Shown here: positions 15,773 through 25,048 of the stretch, piece after piece | How positions within the stretch are numbered: position 1 is the first letter of the stretch | Layout of the letters: every line of letters begins with the position of its first letter | NCBI GenBank assembly: GCA_030546905.1 | Contig: JAUOPI010000002.1 | Coordinates: 124,001-188,000, forward strand | Length of the DNA stretch: 64,000 nt | Reading direction: 5' to 3' | Source: Granulosicoccaceae sp. 1_MG-2023 | Lineage (GTDB): Bacteria > Pseudomonadota > Gammaproteobacteria > Granulosicoccales > Granulosicoccaceae | Notes under the pieces: model-generated | The model's input: the letters and a program-made list of their open reading frames with translations, nothing else | What the model was told of the DNA's origin: nothing | The model's database searches: none | Position numbers and translations under genes: made by a program

Positions 15773-18037
15773 TCAGGCGACCAGCCGGAATTGTTCCAGT
15801 GTGGCCTCGTACATAGGGTTGATCTCGCTGAGCACGCTCAGCGCCATGAGCGCGGTCTCGCTGTCGCCGGTGCGGATGCACAGAAATGCCACGCGGTTGA
15901 GGGATTCTTCCAGAAGATTGGTTTGACCCTGATCGATAATCCAGCGATAGCTGTCCATGGCCAGATCCGTATTGCCGATGATTTCGGCGTGATAGGCATC
16001 GCTCAGCCGGTAATATAACTCCCGTGACGGGAAGTCGTTCATTTGCGTCAGGGCGTTTTTAAAGTGAGCGAGCTTGTCCAGACTGCGTTGGTTATAGGCG
16101 CTGCTGAGCACCTTAAACAGACTCGCTTCATTGACCGTCAGCGTCTCCAGAACCTGCTCAAGACGTACCGAGCGGCGCTTGAACTGTGCCTCATGTTGTT
16201 GCCGGGCTTGCTCAAGCCACTCAGGCGCGACCCGACTCTCATTGCGCAGGAGAACCGCCGGCCAGTCCAGCGTCAGCATCAGTTGACAGAATTTATCAGC
16301 GGGCGCCTCAGCCGGGTCATCGGGCCAGAGTTTGATGATCTTCAGGGTGTGTTTTGCAACACTGTCCACGCCTTCGAGAATGCGGCAATAGGCTTCATAG
16401 ATGTGCCGGCTTTTGTCCAGCGCATCGCCGAACGCCAAAGGTGTATTGTCGGCCAGGTCGGCACCGGTCTGGAAAACGTCGCTGAAATAGGCCGGGAAAT
16501 AGTCGGTGCAGAATTGCCGCTCGCGGGCGTAGTCTTTGCGGATTTGCTTGTCGATGCGGAAGAGGCGACGGTTGGCCTTGTTGCCACGTGGCGAGTCTTC
16601 GGCGGCCACCCCGGTCAGTTTCAGTGCTTCTTCGGCAAGTTTGCGCAGATCGGCACTGCGCTTGCGGAAAAGCCGCAGTTCTTCGCAGCTGTGGCGCATA
16701 TAGCCGGGCTTGCCGGTGGCGGCCTGAATATCCCGGCGCAGGCTTTGCAGCTGTTGCTGTACCGGTGCGATGCTGCTTTGTGTGTCTTCCAGCGTTGTGT
16801 GAATTACGTTGTTCAGCCGCATGGCGCCGGCGGAAGGGTTGATCACGCGGATGGATTCGTGCACCGCGGCGATCTGTATTTCGAGCTGCTTGCCGGAGTT
16901 GTAGTAGTCATACGAGCTCAGGCGTACGCTGCCGTCATAGGTGACGACTTCTTCCATATCGGCGCGCAGGGAAATGCCTTGTTCACGTTCGGGGTTGCCC
17001 TGTGCGTGGGTATGGCCGGCCGCGTCCAGACAAAAGTCCGTGCCCATCAGGATAATCTGCTCAGGCCGGCCGGCTACGGCAAACTCAAAAGCCTGGTTGG
17101 TGACGGTCAGGGAGGCGACTGGCGTCTCGTCATCGCGCTTATGCCAGGGCAGGCGCGGGCCGAAGTAGATTTTCGGTCCCTGCCATTGATTGACCAGTCG
17201 GCTGATGGTCTGATTGGCAAAGGCCAGAACCGGGGTCGGTTGCATCTGCAAGCCTTCACGGCTGACGTCGAAGGAGATTTCCTGCGGATCAATACTGACC
17301 ACAAAGTCAGGGATGATGCCGGCTTCCCTGAGGCGCCGGCTGATGCGCGAAACGGCAATCACGACGACCTCGTCACGGTGCAGGCGCAGCCAGTCAAGAT
17401 GTTCATCAAGCGAAGGCCCGGCGGCCAGCAGACACACGGTCATCCCGGCGAAGCGGTCTTTGACAATACTGGCCGGAACCTGGGTTGAAGGCAGGTTCAG
17501 CAGTGTCTGGGCGATAAAGGGCAGGCGGCTGCCGAGGCTGTTTATCAGGGTATGGCGGGCGTCAATGCGCTGATGCAGCTTGGCGAACATCGGCGTATAC
17601 CAGCCGCTTTCGTCATGCTCGGCGCAGGCCGCGCGCAGCATATTGACGCGCCCGGCCAGCACGCTGTTGTCCAGCTGACCGGAGTCCAGCAGGGCTTGCA
17701 GTTCGTCGCCGCTGAGCAGCAGTGCGTGGGGCAGTTGCGCCAGCTGAGCGGCGCATTCGCGGCGTACCTGAGCGATGATGCGTTCGTCTTCGACAAACCA
17801 CAGGGCCAGATCGCGGTGTTGTGCGGCGGCCGCAAAAGCCTTGATCAGCAAGCCGCTGTCAGTGCCGCAGAACACGTAATTATTGCTGCGCTTGAAGTCG
17901 ATCGGCGCGTAGCGGGTTTGCCAGAGGTCGGCGTACTCGTGGCGGGCTACAGCTTCGCTGACTACCTCCGGCAGGTAGAGGTCGCCATGGGCGTTGGCCC
18001 GGAAACGCAGGTCGTTTGCGTCAAAATCCTTATGCAT
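15773..18037 (-). CDS. Motility accessory factor (Maf-type flagellin glycosyltransferase, DUF115)
   Basis: A protein of 754 residues from the ATG at 18037, which has AAGGA 9 bases upstream; a TTG three codons earlier is the alternative. The central DUF115/MAF_flag10 domain is recognised by VCLLAAGPSLDEHLDWL (about 210-226), IIPDFVVSIDPQ and LMGTDFCLDAAGHTHA. Maf proteins transfer pseudaminic or legionaminic acid onto Ser/Thr of flagellin before export. The direct 5' position to pseB supports pseudaminic acid as the donor sugar. The C-terminal 250 residues look helical, as in other Maf proteins. No flagellin or other flagellar gene is in the window. Confidence 0.88.
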   Translation of the reverse strand: MHKDFDANDLRFRANAHGDLYLPEVVSEAVARHEYADLWQTRYAPIDFKRSNNYVFCGTDSGLLIKAFAAAAQHRDLALWFVEDERIIAQVRRECAAQLAQLPHALLLSGDELQALLDSGQLDNSVLAGRVNMLRAACAEHDESGWYTPMFAKLHQRIDARHTLINSLGSRLPFIAQTLLNLPSTQVPASIVKDRFAGMTVCLLAAGPSLDEHLDWLRLHRDEVVVIAVSRISRRLREAGIIPDFVVSIDPQEISFDVSREGLQMQPTPVLAFANQTISRLVNQWQGPKIYFGPRLPWHKRDDETPVASLTVTNQAFEFAVAGRPEQIILMGTDFCLDAAGHTHAQGNPEREQGISLRADMEEVVTYDGSVRLSSYDYYNSGKQLEIQIAAVHESIRVINPSAGAMRLNNVIHTTLEDTQSSIAPVQQQLQSLRRDIQAATGKPGYMRHSCEELRLFRKRSADLRKLAEEALKLTGVAAEDSPRGNKANRRLFRIDKQIRKDYARERQFCTDYFPAYFSDVFQTGADLADNTPLAFGDALDKSRHIYEAYCRILEGVDSVAKHTLKIIKLWPDDPAEAPADKFCQLMLTLDWPAVLLRNESRVAPEWLEQARQQHEAQFKRRSVRLEQVLETLTVNEASLFKVLSSAYNQRSLDKLAHFKNALTQMNDFPSRELYYRLSDAYHAEIIGNTDLAMDSYRWIIDQGQTNLLEESLNRVAFLCIRTGDSETALMALSVLSEINPMYEATLEQFRLVA

Positions 18038-18091
18038 GATGGACAATCCTTGTCAGTCTGACTGCCATCAAGCAATTTGGACGCCAGTGTT

Positions 18092-18901
18092 TCAGCCGGC
18101 CGCTGGCAAGGCTTCGCCGAGGGTCATCAGCAACTTGCCGTCGCGGAACACGCAAAGCTGGCCGGGCGCGATACTGTGCCAGGTCTCGTTACAGGTCAGC
18201 GGCTCGGTGGCGATGACCGTGACGATGTCATCGGGTGTGGTTTCATTCTTGAAGTCGATGGTCATGTCGGCGTCGCGCAGCTGGGCCTCGCCGAACGGGG
18301 CTTTGCGGGTGATCCACCAGAGCTTGGTGCTGCAGAAGGCAAACAGGTATTGCGAGTTGCTCAGCAACATGTTGTAGACGCCCATATGATGCAATTGCAG
18401 GGCCCGTTGCAGCAGGAACTGACCGAGGGTCTCGATGTCTTTTTCGTCCGGCAGGCTGTTGAAGCTGGCTTGCATGCAGTTGAGCAGCCAGCAGAAAGCG
18501 TATTCGCTGTCGGTGCTGCCGACCGGGCAGAAGCGCCCGTGCATGGGCAGGGTGTCGAAAATCTCCTCCATCTGGCCGTTGTGGGCGAAACACCAGTAGC
18601 GGCCCCAGAGCTCGCGGATATAGGGCTGGGTGTTTTCCAGCGACACGCGGCCCACATTGGCGTGGCGGATATGGCCGATCACCACATCCGACTTGATCGG
18701 ATAGTCGCGCACAAAATCAGCCATGGGCGATTCGTAGCTGGGGTTAGGGTCGTGAAAACTGCGACAGCCGGCGTTTTCATAGAAGGCGATCCCCCAGCCG
18801 TCGCGGTGCGGACCGGTGCCGCCGCCGCGCCGCATCAGCTCGGAAAAGCTAAAACAAATGTCGGTCGGCACATTCGCGCTCATCCCCAGCAATTCACACA
18901 T
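18092..18901 (-). CDS. Class II glutamine amidotransferase (YafJ-like)
   Basis: A 269-residue N-terminal-nucleophile amidotransferase domain protein. Cys2 (after Met removal) is the expected nucleophile in [14 protein letters not shown], and [26 protein letters not shown] and GSTDSEYAF are the glutamine-binding motifs. It is stand-alone with no synthase or synthetase domain, like E. coli YafJ. The acceptor of ammonia is unknown. It lies 54 bases upstream of maf on the same strand, but the products share no obvious pathway. It is divergent from the phosphate transporter gene. Confidence 0.87.
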   Translation of the reverse strand: MCELLGMSANVPTDICFSFSELMRRGGGTGPHRDGWGIAFYENAGCRSFHDPNPSYESPMADFVRDYPIKSDVVIGHIRHANVGRVSLENTQPYIRELWGRYWCFAHNGQMEEIFDTLPMHGRFCPVGSTDSEYAFCWLLNCMQASFNSLPDEKDIETLGQFLLQRALQLHHMGVYNMLLSNSQYLFAFCSTKLWWITRKAPFGEAQLRDADMTIDFKNETTPDDIVTVIATEPLTCNETWHSIAPGQLCVFRDGKLLMTLGEALPAAG

Positions 18902-19069
18902 GATCGGGCCACTCTCCGTGATAAGAACAATCCGCTAGTATAAATCGGCGCCCGCCGGCACCGGAAGACATTCCTTATGCCGCACAGAACTGGCTTAAGT
19001 CATGTCATCAACCTGTCATATTCGTTAGACTCGCGGCCACAGATTGAGTCCAGTAAGCAGGAGACGTGC

Positions 19070-20665
19070 ATGCCTAACCCTAAGGGCGGGAATTTCACAG
19101 AGCTGTCCGGTTTTGAATCGCTCGACAAAGCGGCCGGACCGGGGAAACGTGAGACCCTCAGAATCGGCGCTGCCTTATTGTTTATTGTCGGGATTATGCT
19201 CTTTACCTGGGTCCGCGCCGGTGATGTCGAAGGCGGGATGCTGCTGGTGGTGGCGGCCATGATCGGCGGTTACATGGCGCTCAATATCGGCGCCAATGAC
19301 GTGGCCAACAATGTCGGGCCCGCGGTCGGCAGCAAGGCGTTGACGCTGGCCGGCGCGATTGTCATTGCCGCGGTGTTCGAGGCGCTTGGCGCGCTGGTGG
19401 CCGGTGGTGATGTGGTCAGTACCATCAAAAAAGGCATTATTTCGCCGGATCTGATTACCGACTCCCAGACCTTTATCTGGCTGATGATGGCGGCTTTGCT
19501 GGCCGGTGCGCTGTGGCTGAATCTGGCCACCGCCATGGGCGCGCCGGTCTCGACCACGCACTCGATCGTCGGCGGCGTGCTCGGCGCCGGGATTGCCGCC
19601 GGCGGCTGGCAGATTGCCAACTGGGGGCAGATGGGGGCGATTGCCGCGTCCTGGGTCATTTCGCCGGTCATGGGCGGGGTGATCGCAGCGGGTTTTCTGA
19701 TGCTGATCAAGCGCACGATTACCTACCAGCCGGATAAGATTCTCGCCGCCCGGCGCTGGGTGCCGGTGCTGATCAGCCTGATGTTGTGGGCTTTCTCGAC
19801 CTATCTGCTGATCAAAGGCCTCAAGCGCATCTGGGCACTGTCGTTTTATGAGGCGTCCGCTTGCGGGCTGGCACTGGCCGCTTCGCTTTATCTGATGGTC
19901 AAGCGCTACATCACACGCAAGGCACAGGGCCGCGAGAACACGAAACAGTCGGTCAATGAGCTGTTTACCTTGCCGCTGATTTTTGCTGCCGCCTTGCTCA
20001 GTTTTGCCCACGGCGCCAATGACGTGGCCAACGCGGTCGGGCCGCTGGCGGCGATTAACGACGCGATCCTGCACGGTGGTGTGGCCAGCAAGGCGACCAT
20101 TCCGGTCTGGGTCATGATGGTCGGTGCGCTCGGTATTGCCCTGGGACTGTCGCTGTACGGGCCCAAGCTGATCCGCACGGTCGGTTCGGAAATCACCGAG
20201 CTGGATAAGATGCGCGCCTTCTGTATCGCCATGGCTGCGGCGATTACGGTGATTCTGGCCTCACAACTGGGCCTGCCGGTCAGCTCCACGCATATTGCCG
20301 TCGGCGGGGTCTTCGGTGTCGGTTTTCTGCGCGAGTACCTGAAAAAATCCTATGCCCGCATGGTCGATGAGATCATCGCCCACCATGAAGGTGAGGATCA
20401 GGAGACCATCGAGCGCTTCCTCGCGCAGTTTCAGAAGGCCTCGCTGAACGACAAGCGCATCATGCTGCAGGATCTGAAAAAGAACCGCGGCGAAGCCCAG
20501 CTCAGCAAAGCCGAGCGCAAAAGCCTGCGTAAGGTCTACAAGCAGGAGCTGGTCAAACGTTCGGCGCTGTACAAAATCGCCGCCGCCTGGATTATCACGG
20601 TACCGGTCTCGGCCATTATTGCGGCAATGCTGTTTTATATGATCCGCGGATTTATGTTGCCGTGA
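19070..20665 (+). CDS. Inorganic phosphate transporter, PiT family
   Basis: A protein of 531 residues from the ATG at 19070, with AGGAG about 7 bases upstream; the in-frame stretch back to 18977 has no family resemblance. It is an inner-membrane carrier that imports phosphate (as metal-phosphate in bacteria) with protons or sodium. The two inverted PD001131 signatures are clear: GANDVANNVGPAVGSKAL and GANDVANAVGPLAAI, each at the start of a membrane half, with SSTHIAVGGVFGVGFLRE near the end of the second. A charged cytoplasmic segment (about 465-515) precedes the final membrane helix. PhoU or a Pho-box partner is not seen next to it. Confidence 0.92.
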   Translation: MPNPKGGNFTELSGFESLDKAAGPGKRETLRIGAALLFIVGIMLFTWVRAGDVEGGMLLVVAAMIGGYMALNIGANDVANNVGPAVGSKALTLAGAIVIAAVFEALGALVAGGDVVSTIKKGIISPDLITDSQTFIWLMMAALLAGALWLNLATAMGAPVSTTHSIVGGVLGAGIAAGGWQIANWGQMGAIAASWVISPVMGGVIAAGFLMLIKRTITYQPDKILAARRWVPVLISLMLWAFSTYLLIKGLKRIWALSFYEASACGLALAASLYLMVKRYITRKAQGRENTKQSVNELFTLPLIFAAALLSFAHGANDVANAVGPLAAINDAILHGGVASKATIPVWVMMVGALGIALGLSLYGPKLIRTVGSEITELDKMRAFCIAMAAAITVILASQLGLPVSSTHIAVGGVFGVGFLREYLKKSYARMVDEIIAHHEGEDQETIERFLAQFQKASLNDKRIMLQDLKKNRGEAQLSKAERKSLRKVYKQELVKRSALYKIAAAWIITVPVSAIIAAMLFYMIRGFMLP

Positions 20666-20825
20666 GTGGGGGGGGCGCTTGCCTGCCATGCGGGGGGATT
20701 GACAGGCCGGTGCGGGCTTGCAATAGGAGGTATTGCGGGCCGGCCGTGTCCTGCCAAAAATACGCTGCAGCAATCATCATTCACGATGACTGTAGCGTGA
20801 ACCCAACGACCGCACACGGAGCCCT

Positions 20826-22007
20826 ATGCCCTTTCTGAAAACGTCCTCTGCTGAGTCGCAACGCGAGCTGAACCGAACAACGATTATGCGGCTGCTGCGC
20901 CAACATGGCCGGCTCGCCCGAGTGGAGCTCGGTGTCCTCGCCGGTTTGAGTCCGGCTACGGTGACGGCCATTACCCGCAAGCTCCTGTCCGAACAGTTGA
21001 TCCGTGAGGTGGACGAGGGGCCGGCAGATGAGGCGGGGCGCGGGCGGCCCAGAGTCCGGCTTGAGGTCAATGGCCAGGCCGGTTATCTGTTGATTCTGGT
21101 GATCCGCAGCGGGCAGGGGCGCTGGTCGCTGGTGGATTTTGCCGGCCACGTGCTGGAGCAGACGCCGGCCAGTATCGCTAGCGGTGACAGGGCCGGCCAA
21201 CAGCTCACCGAGGGACTCTGTGCGGATATCACGCGTTTGCTGGGGTTCCACGGTCTGCCCACGCAGCGACTGCTCGGTATCGGTATCTGCCTGCATGGTT
21301 TGCTCGATTGTGCTGAAGGGCGGGTGCTCTGGAGTCCTGCGCTGGAGCTGCACAATGTCGCTGTTGCCGGTCCTTTGCGTGAGGCCTTTAAGTGTCCGGT
21401 GTCACTGGTCAGTGAAGCCGATGCGATAACCCTGGCTGTCAGTGGCTTGCCCGATTGCCGTAATCTGCGTGAGTTCGCCTGTCTGCATCTGGGCGAAGAC
21501 GGGATCGGCATGGGGCTGGTGCTGGCCGGCGCTCTCTACAACAACCGTTACGGCTTTGCCGGCGAGTTCGGGCATCTCAAATACCCGCTCGCGCAGCACC
21601 TGCGCTGCCGTTGCGGTGCTGACGGCTGTATTGAAACCCTGGTCAGCGGCTGGGCCTTACGCCGCGATCTGGGCGATAAACTTCCCGATGCGGCCTGTCC
21701 GGAGCAGGGCGATAAGGCGGCGCGGGAATGGTTCGAGCGTGCCGGTCGGGTGATCGGCACCGGTATCGGCCATGTGATCAATCTGCTGGCGCCGGAACGG
21801 GTGATTCTGTGCGGGCCTTTGGCCGAGTATTTTCGCTGGTTTTCCCCGCCGATGCGGGACGAGCTGCGCAGGCAGGTGCTGAAGCCGGAGAAGGCCGGCA
21901 CTGCGGTAACCGCCTTATCCCTGCCGGATGAGTGCACGGTCCGTGGCGCGATTGCCTATACGTTGTCCGGTGGACATGCCGCACGGACACAGGCCGCGCT
22001 GCGTTGA
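20826..22007 (+). CDS. ROK family transcriptional regulator (NagC/Mlc-like)
   Basis: A 393-residue protein with an N-terminal winged helix-turn-helix (about 15-70, RVELGVLAGLSPATVTAITR) and a C-terminal ROK sugar-binding domain. The zinc motif CRCGADGCIE and GEFGHLKY are typical of NagC/Mlc. In ROK kinases the catalytic Asp sits in a (D/N)xANAA motif; here the matching stretch is SEADAITLAVSG, which fits a regulator rather than a kinase. No sugar transport or catabolic genes are adjacent, so its regulon is probably elsewhere. It lies 160 bases downstream of the PiT gene. Confidence 0.86.
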   Translation: MPFLKTSSAESQRELNRTTIMRLLRQHGRLARVELGVLAGLSPATVTAITRKLLSEQLIREVDEGPADEAGRGRPRVRLEVNGQAGYLLILVIRSGQGRWSLVDFAGHVLEQTPASIASGDRAGQQLTEGLCADITRLLGFHGLPTQRLLGIGICLHGLLDCAEGRVLWSPALELHNVAVAGPLREAFKCPVSLVSEADAITLAVSGLPDCRNLREFACLHLGEDGIGMGLVLAGALYNNRYGFAGEFGHLKYPLAQHLRCRCGADGCIETLVSGWALRRDLGDKLPDAACPEQGDKAAREWFERAGRVIGTGIGHVINLLAPERVILCGPLAEYFRWFSPPMRDELRRQVLKPEKAGTAVTALSLPDECTVRGAIAYTLSGGHAARTQAALR

Positions 22008-22009
22008 AA

Positions 22010-22086
22010 TGGCCCGCCCCAGAGGATTCGAACCTCTGACCTTCCCCTTAGGAGGGGGACGCTCTATCCGGCTGAGCTAGGGGCGG
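22010..22086 (-). tRNA. tRNA-Arg (anticodon CCT)
   Basis: The 77 bases on the minus strand fold as a cloverleaf: acceptor CCGCCCC/GGGGCGG, D-arm with AGCTCAG, anticodon stem TCCCC/GGGGA with loop CTCCTAA (anticodon CCT), T-arm AGAGG-TTCGAAT-CCTCT, discriminator G and an encoded CCA (22010-22012). It reads the AGG arginine codon. A -10-like TAGAAT (22112-22117) lies upstream. Confidence 0.96.
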
Positions 22087-22111
22087 ACGTCTGCCGGAAC
22101 GGGCAGAGCGC

Positions 22112-22140
22112 ATTCTAAAGATAATCCGCCGCGGCATCCA
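22112..22140 (-). promoter_or_regulatory. Probable promoter of tRNA-Arg
   Basis: On the minus strand TAGAAT (22112-22117) is a 5/6 match to a -10 element. It is followed by a GCGC-rich discriminator, and TGGATG 17 bases upstream (22135-22140) is a weak -35. The spacing to the tRNA 5' end is 25 bases. Confidence 0.5.
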
Positions 22141-22227
22141 GCCGTGATTTTTCGCCAGTCCGGTCTATTCTCTGGGTTCCGGCGTAATTTTTGCGCGTTA
22201 AGGCTACTCTCAGGACAGGAAAGCACC

Positions 22228-22773
22228 ATGGCTACAGCAATGCGTTTTTCCAATGATCAGTTCACCGACCGCCGTGGCTCGGCGCGGGTCACCGATGCGG
22301 TGGGGCTGGATGTGCGGCTGCAGGGTGAGGAGCGCCGTGCCGGCAGTGCGCAGCCGGCGGTCGGTGCACCGGCGCGATTTGCCGGCTTTGCCGAGCTTGA
22401 GAGAACCCATCCTGAGGCGGTCGCCTATATTCTCTCTCTGGAATCGCAGCTGGGGCTGATCAGCCGTCAGAGCGCTGACGCCGCACGCTGTCAGTTTCCG
22501 ACGCATAAAGTCAGTCTCTCGCTCAGCGGTATTGCTTTTGCCCACGACCGGGTGCTGCAGCCCGGTGACCGGATCGTACTGGATCTGGTCCTGTTCCCCG
22601 CACAGCAGCCTCTGTCGCTGCCTGCGACGGTGGTCAGCGTCGGTGGTACGGCGGAGTCCGGACGCAGTATCCGTGGCGGAAAATATGCCGCACGGGCCGC
22701 TTTCAGCCGGTTGGACGAGACCCAGCGCGCGGTGCTTGACGCGCATATTCAGGGCCTGCTGAGCCAGCTCTGA
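22228..22773 (+). CDS. PilZ domain protein with altered second motif
   Basis: A protein of 181 residues from the ATG at 22228 (AGGA upstream). An N-terminal DRRGSAR supplies the RxxxR element of PilZ c-di-GMP receptors, and a central strand region (VSLSLSGIAFAHDRVLQPGD) supplies the second motif, usually D/NxSxxG. Here the acidic or amide residue appears to be Ser (SLSLSG). PilZ proteins bind c-di-GMP and act on motility, adhesion or secretion through protein contacts. There are no membrane segments, and the middle (about 30-90) has no recognised domain. It lies upstream of surE on the same strand, separated by a hairpin. Confidence 0.75.
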   Translation: MATAMRFSNDQFTDRRGSARVTDAVGLDVRLQGEERRAGSAQPAVGAPARFAGFAELERTHPEAVAYILSLESQLGLISRQSADAARCQFPTHKVSLSLSGIAFAHDRVLQPGDRIVLDLVLFPAQQPLSLPATVVSVGGTAESGRSIRGGKYAARAAFSRLDETQRAVLDAHIQGLLSQL

Positions 22774-22780
22774 GTCAATA

Positions 22781-22811
22781 TTTTGTCGAAAAATCGTTTT
22801 TAACGACAAAA
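22781..22811. terminator. AT-rich hairpin after the PilZ gene
   Basis: The arms TTTTGTCG (22781-22788) and CGACAAAA (22804-22811) enclose a further AAAAA/TTTTT pairing with a TCG loop and a bulged AA, so most of the 31 bases pair. It starts 8 bases after the stop codon. A terminator for the PilZ gene or a protein-binding palindrome ahead of surE are both possible. Confidence 0.4.
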
Positions 22812-22941
22812 AACAGGCACACCCCGGAATTTTGACTATTCTCTCTGATCAAGGACCGGTTTAGCGCCGCGCTATGGCCTGCAAGTGCCAGCGTGGTCAG
22901 ACCGGCATCGTTACCGCAGACGATTCCGGGTTGTATTTTCA

Positions 22942-23688
22942 ATGAAAATTCTTGTTTCCAATGATGACGGCTATCAGTCAGAAGGCATCGCCACGCTCGC
23001 GCGCGTGCTGGCCGGCGTGGCTGATGTCGAAGTCGTCGCGCCTGACCGCAATTGCAGTGCTGCCAGCTCCTCTCTGACGCTGCGTATTCCCTTGCGCAGC
23101 CGTGTGCATGAGAACGGCTTCCGTTCGGTCGAGGGTACGCCCACCGACTGTGTGCATCTGGCCGTCAACGGCATGCTCGGCGAAGTGCCGGATATGGTCG
23201 TCAGCGGCATTAATGACGGGCCCAATATGGGCGACGATGTGGTCTATTCGGGCACGGTCGCGGCCGCCATAGAAGGGCGCTTTCTGGGCTTTCCGGCGAT
23301 TGCCGTGTCCATGGCCAGTTCGCGCCCGACACACTACGAAACCGCCGCACAGGTGGTGGCGCGGCTGGTCACGCATATCTGTAACAATCCCATCGACGAG
23401 TCGACCATCCTGAATGTCAATGTGCCGGATTTGCCTTTGGCGCAGATCAAGGGCCTGCGCAGCACGCGTCTTGGCAGCCGGCATAAATCCGAGGGTGTGA
23501 TCGCGCAGAAAGACCCGCGCGGTGAAACCGTCTATTGGCTGGGGCCGGCCGGGCCGGAGTCCGATGCCGGCGAAGGCACTGATTTCCAGGCCGTGCGCAA
23601 CGGCTATGTCTCTGTTACCCCGTTACAAATTGATCTGACGCGCCACGCGGCGCTGGCGGATGTGGCTACATGGCTGTCCTCACTCTGA
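22942..23688 (+). CDS. surE: 5'/3'-nucleotidase SurE
   Basis: The protein has 248 residues from the ATG at 22942. SurE is a metal-dependent phosphatase that removes phosphate from nucleoside 5'- and 3'-monophosphates in stationary phase. The metal site motif ILVSNDDGY is at the N-terminus, and [30 protein letters not shown] and NVNVPDLP are family blocks. The upstream frame from 22885 shows no family resemblance. It overlaps pcm by 19 bases, the same arrangement as in many gammaproteobacteria. Confidence 0.96.
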   Translation: MKILVSNDDGYQSEGIATLARVLAGVADVEVVAPDRNCSAASSSLTLRIPLRSRVHENGFRSVEGTPTDCVHLAVNGMLGEVPDMVVSGINDGPNMGDDVVYSGTVAAAIEGRFLGFPAIAVSMASSRPTHYETAAQVVARLVTHICNNPIDESTILNVNVPDLPLAQIKGLRSTRLGSRHKSEGVIAQKDPRGETVYWLGPAGPESDAGEGTDFQAVRNGYVSVTPLQIDLTRHAALADVATWLSSL

Positions 23689-24359
23689 AACCTTTCAGTC
23701 CGGCCGAGATTGCCGGCATCGGCATGACCTCCCAGCGTACCCGCGACCGCATGGTCGGGCGTCTGAGCGGGCAGGGCGTGCAAAACCGTGACGTGCTGTC
23801 GGCCATGAGCTCCGTGCCGCGGCATCTGTTTATGGACGAGGCCATGGCCTCACGGGCCTATGAAGACGTGGCCCTGCCGATCGGTTGCGGCCAGACCATC
23901 TCCCAGCCCTATATAGTCGCGCGCATGACCGAGCTGGTGCTGGAAGTGGGCGAGCTGCGCCGCGTGCTGGAAATCGGCACCGGCTCGGGCTATCAGGCCG
24001 CCGTGATCTCGCGTCTGGTACCCGAGGTTTACACCTGCGAACGCATCGAAACACTGCTTGACCGGGCCGAGCGGCGCTTTCTGCGTCTGGGCTACAAAAA
24101 TATCCGCACCCGTTATGCCGACGGCGCGCTGGGTTGGCCCGAAAAGCGCCCCTTCGACGCCATTATCATCACCGCATCGCCCGAAGAAGTGCCGCCGGAG
24201 CTGATTGCACAACTGCGTATCGGCGGACGCATTGTCACCCCGCTGGGCGGGCAGGAGGCGGATCAGAAACTGGCTGTCCTGACCCGCAATGAGGACGGCG
24301 TCACGACGAATTTACTTGAGTCAGTGCGCTTCGTGCCGTTTTTAGGTGGAAAATCCTGA
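23670..24359 (+). CDS. pcm: Protein-L-isoaspartate O-methyltransferase Pcm
   Basis: This 229-residue SAM-dependent enzyme starts repair of isoaspartyl damage in ageing proteins. SAM-binding motif I is [34 protein letters not shown] is the substrate-site signature. Many orthologues begin near [10 protein letters not shown], here the internal ATG at 23724, so the first 18 residues could be non-coding; the start at 23670 overlaps surE by 19 bases. It belongs to the stationary-phase block surE-pcm-yqaA-nlpD-rpoS. Confidence 0.95.
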   Translation: MAVLTLKPFSPAEIAGIGMTSQRTRDRMVGRLSGQGVQNRDVLSAMSSVPRHLFMDEAMASRAYEDVALPIGCGQTISQPYIVARMTELVLEVGELRRVLEIGTGSGYQAAVISRLVPEVYTCERIETLLDRAERRFLRLGYKNIRTRYADGALGWPEKRPFDAIIITASPEEVPPELIAQLRIGGRIVTPLGGQEADQKLAVLTRNEDGVTTNLLESVRFVPFLGGKS

Positions 24360-24463
24360 AAACCTGCTATTAGTTCAGAAGAGGCCATGAAATTAACAAG
24401 GATCACCGGATTGTTTTCCGCCGTATGGAGAGGACGCACCGGACCGCAACAGGGCAATGTCCG

Positions 24464-25048
24464 ATGAATATCTTCTCCCGACTTTACGATCTGGTGCTGG
24501 GCTGGGCCGGGCATCGTCACGCCACGCGTTATCTGGCCGGACTGAGCTTTGCCGAGTCCGCTTTTGCGCCCTTGCCGCCGCCGGATGTGATGTTGATTCC
24601 GATGGTCCTGCGGCAGCCGTCCAAGGCGATGCAACTGGCTGCCTGGACAACGTTTTTTTCGGTTTTGGGTGGTCTTGCGGGCTACCTGATCGGCTACTTT
24701 GCCTACGAACTGCTCGAGCCTCTGTTGCATGAGTTTGGTTATTGGGAAAAGTACGAAAAGGTGGTAGACTGGTTTAAGAAGTGGGGCTTTAGCATTGTTT
24801 TTATTGCAGGTTTTTCCCCGCTTCCGTATAAGTTGTTTACGATTGCCGCCGGTAGTTTAAAGCTCACTCTGATACCTTTTCTCTTGGGTTCCGTCGTCGG
24901 ACGGGGAGCGCGCTTTTTTTTGGTGGCTTTTCTTGTCAGCCGGTTTGGCCCGCGTGTCGAGCCGGTGATTAAAAAGTACGTTGAGTGGTTAGGCTGGGGT
25001 GTTGTTGCCCTGTTTGTTCTGGCCGTGATCTGGTTTCGCGGAGGTTAG
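24464..25048 (+). CDS. YqaA-type DedA/VTT family membrane protein
   Basis: A protein of 194 residues from the ATG at 24464. It has four to five hydrophobic segments and the VTT (DedA) motifs: FAESAFAPLPPPDVMLIPMV near the N-terminus and GFSPLPYKLFTIAAGSLK with a GxxxR-like GSVVGRGARFF. DedA-related proteins act in lipid and membrane homeostasis, and some are undecaprenyl-phosphate or phospholipid flippases. The specific YqaA role is not established. It directly precedes nlpD, with the stop and the next ATG adjacent (25048/25049). Confidence 0.88.
   Translation: MNIFSRLYDLVLGWAGHRHATRYLAGLSFAESAFAPLPPPDVMLIPMVLRQPSKAMQLAAWTTFFSVLGGLAGYLIGYFAYELLEPLLHEFGYWEKYEKVVDWFKKWGFSIVFIAGFSPLPYKLFTIAAGSLKLTLIPFLLGSVVGRGARFFLVAFLVSRFGPRVEPVIKKYVEWLGWGVVALFVLAVIWFRGG

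Noticed and set aside
16043-17488. Plus-strand open frame (481 codons) opposite the maf gene
   Set aside because: Antisense shadow of a recognisable Maf protein; no ribosome binding site and no domain.
23670-23723. A frameshift or fusion between surE and pcm
   Set aside because: The 19-base overlap is the normal surE/pcm arrangement, and both frames are complete.
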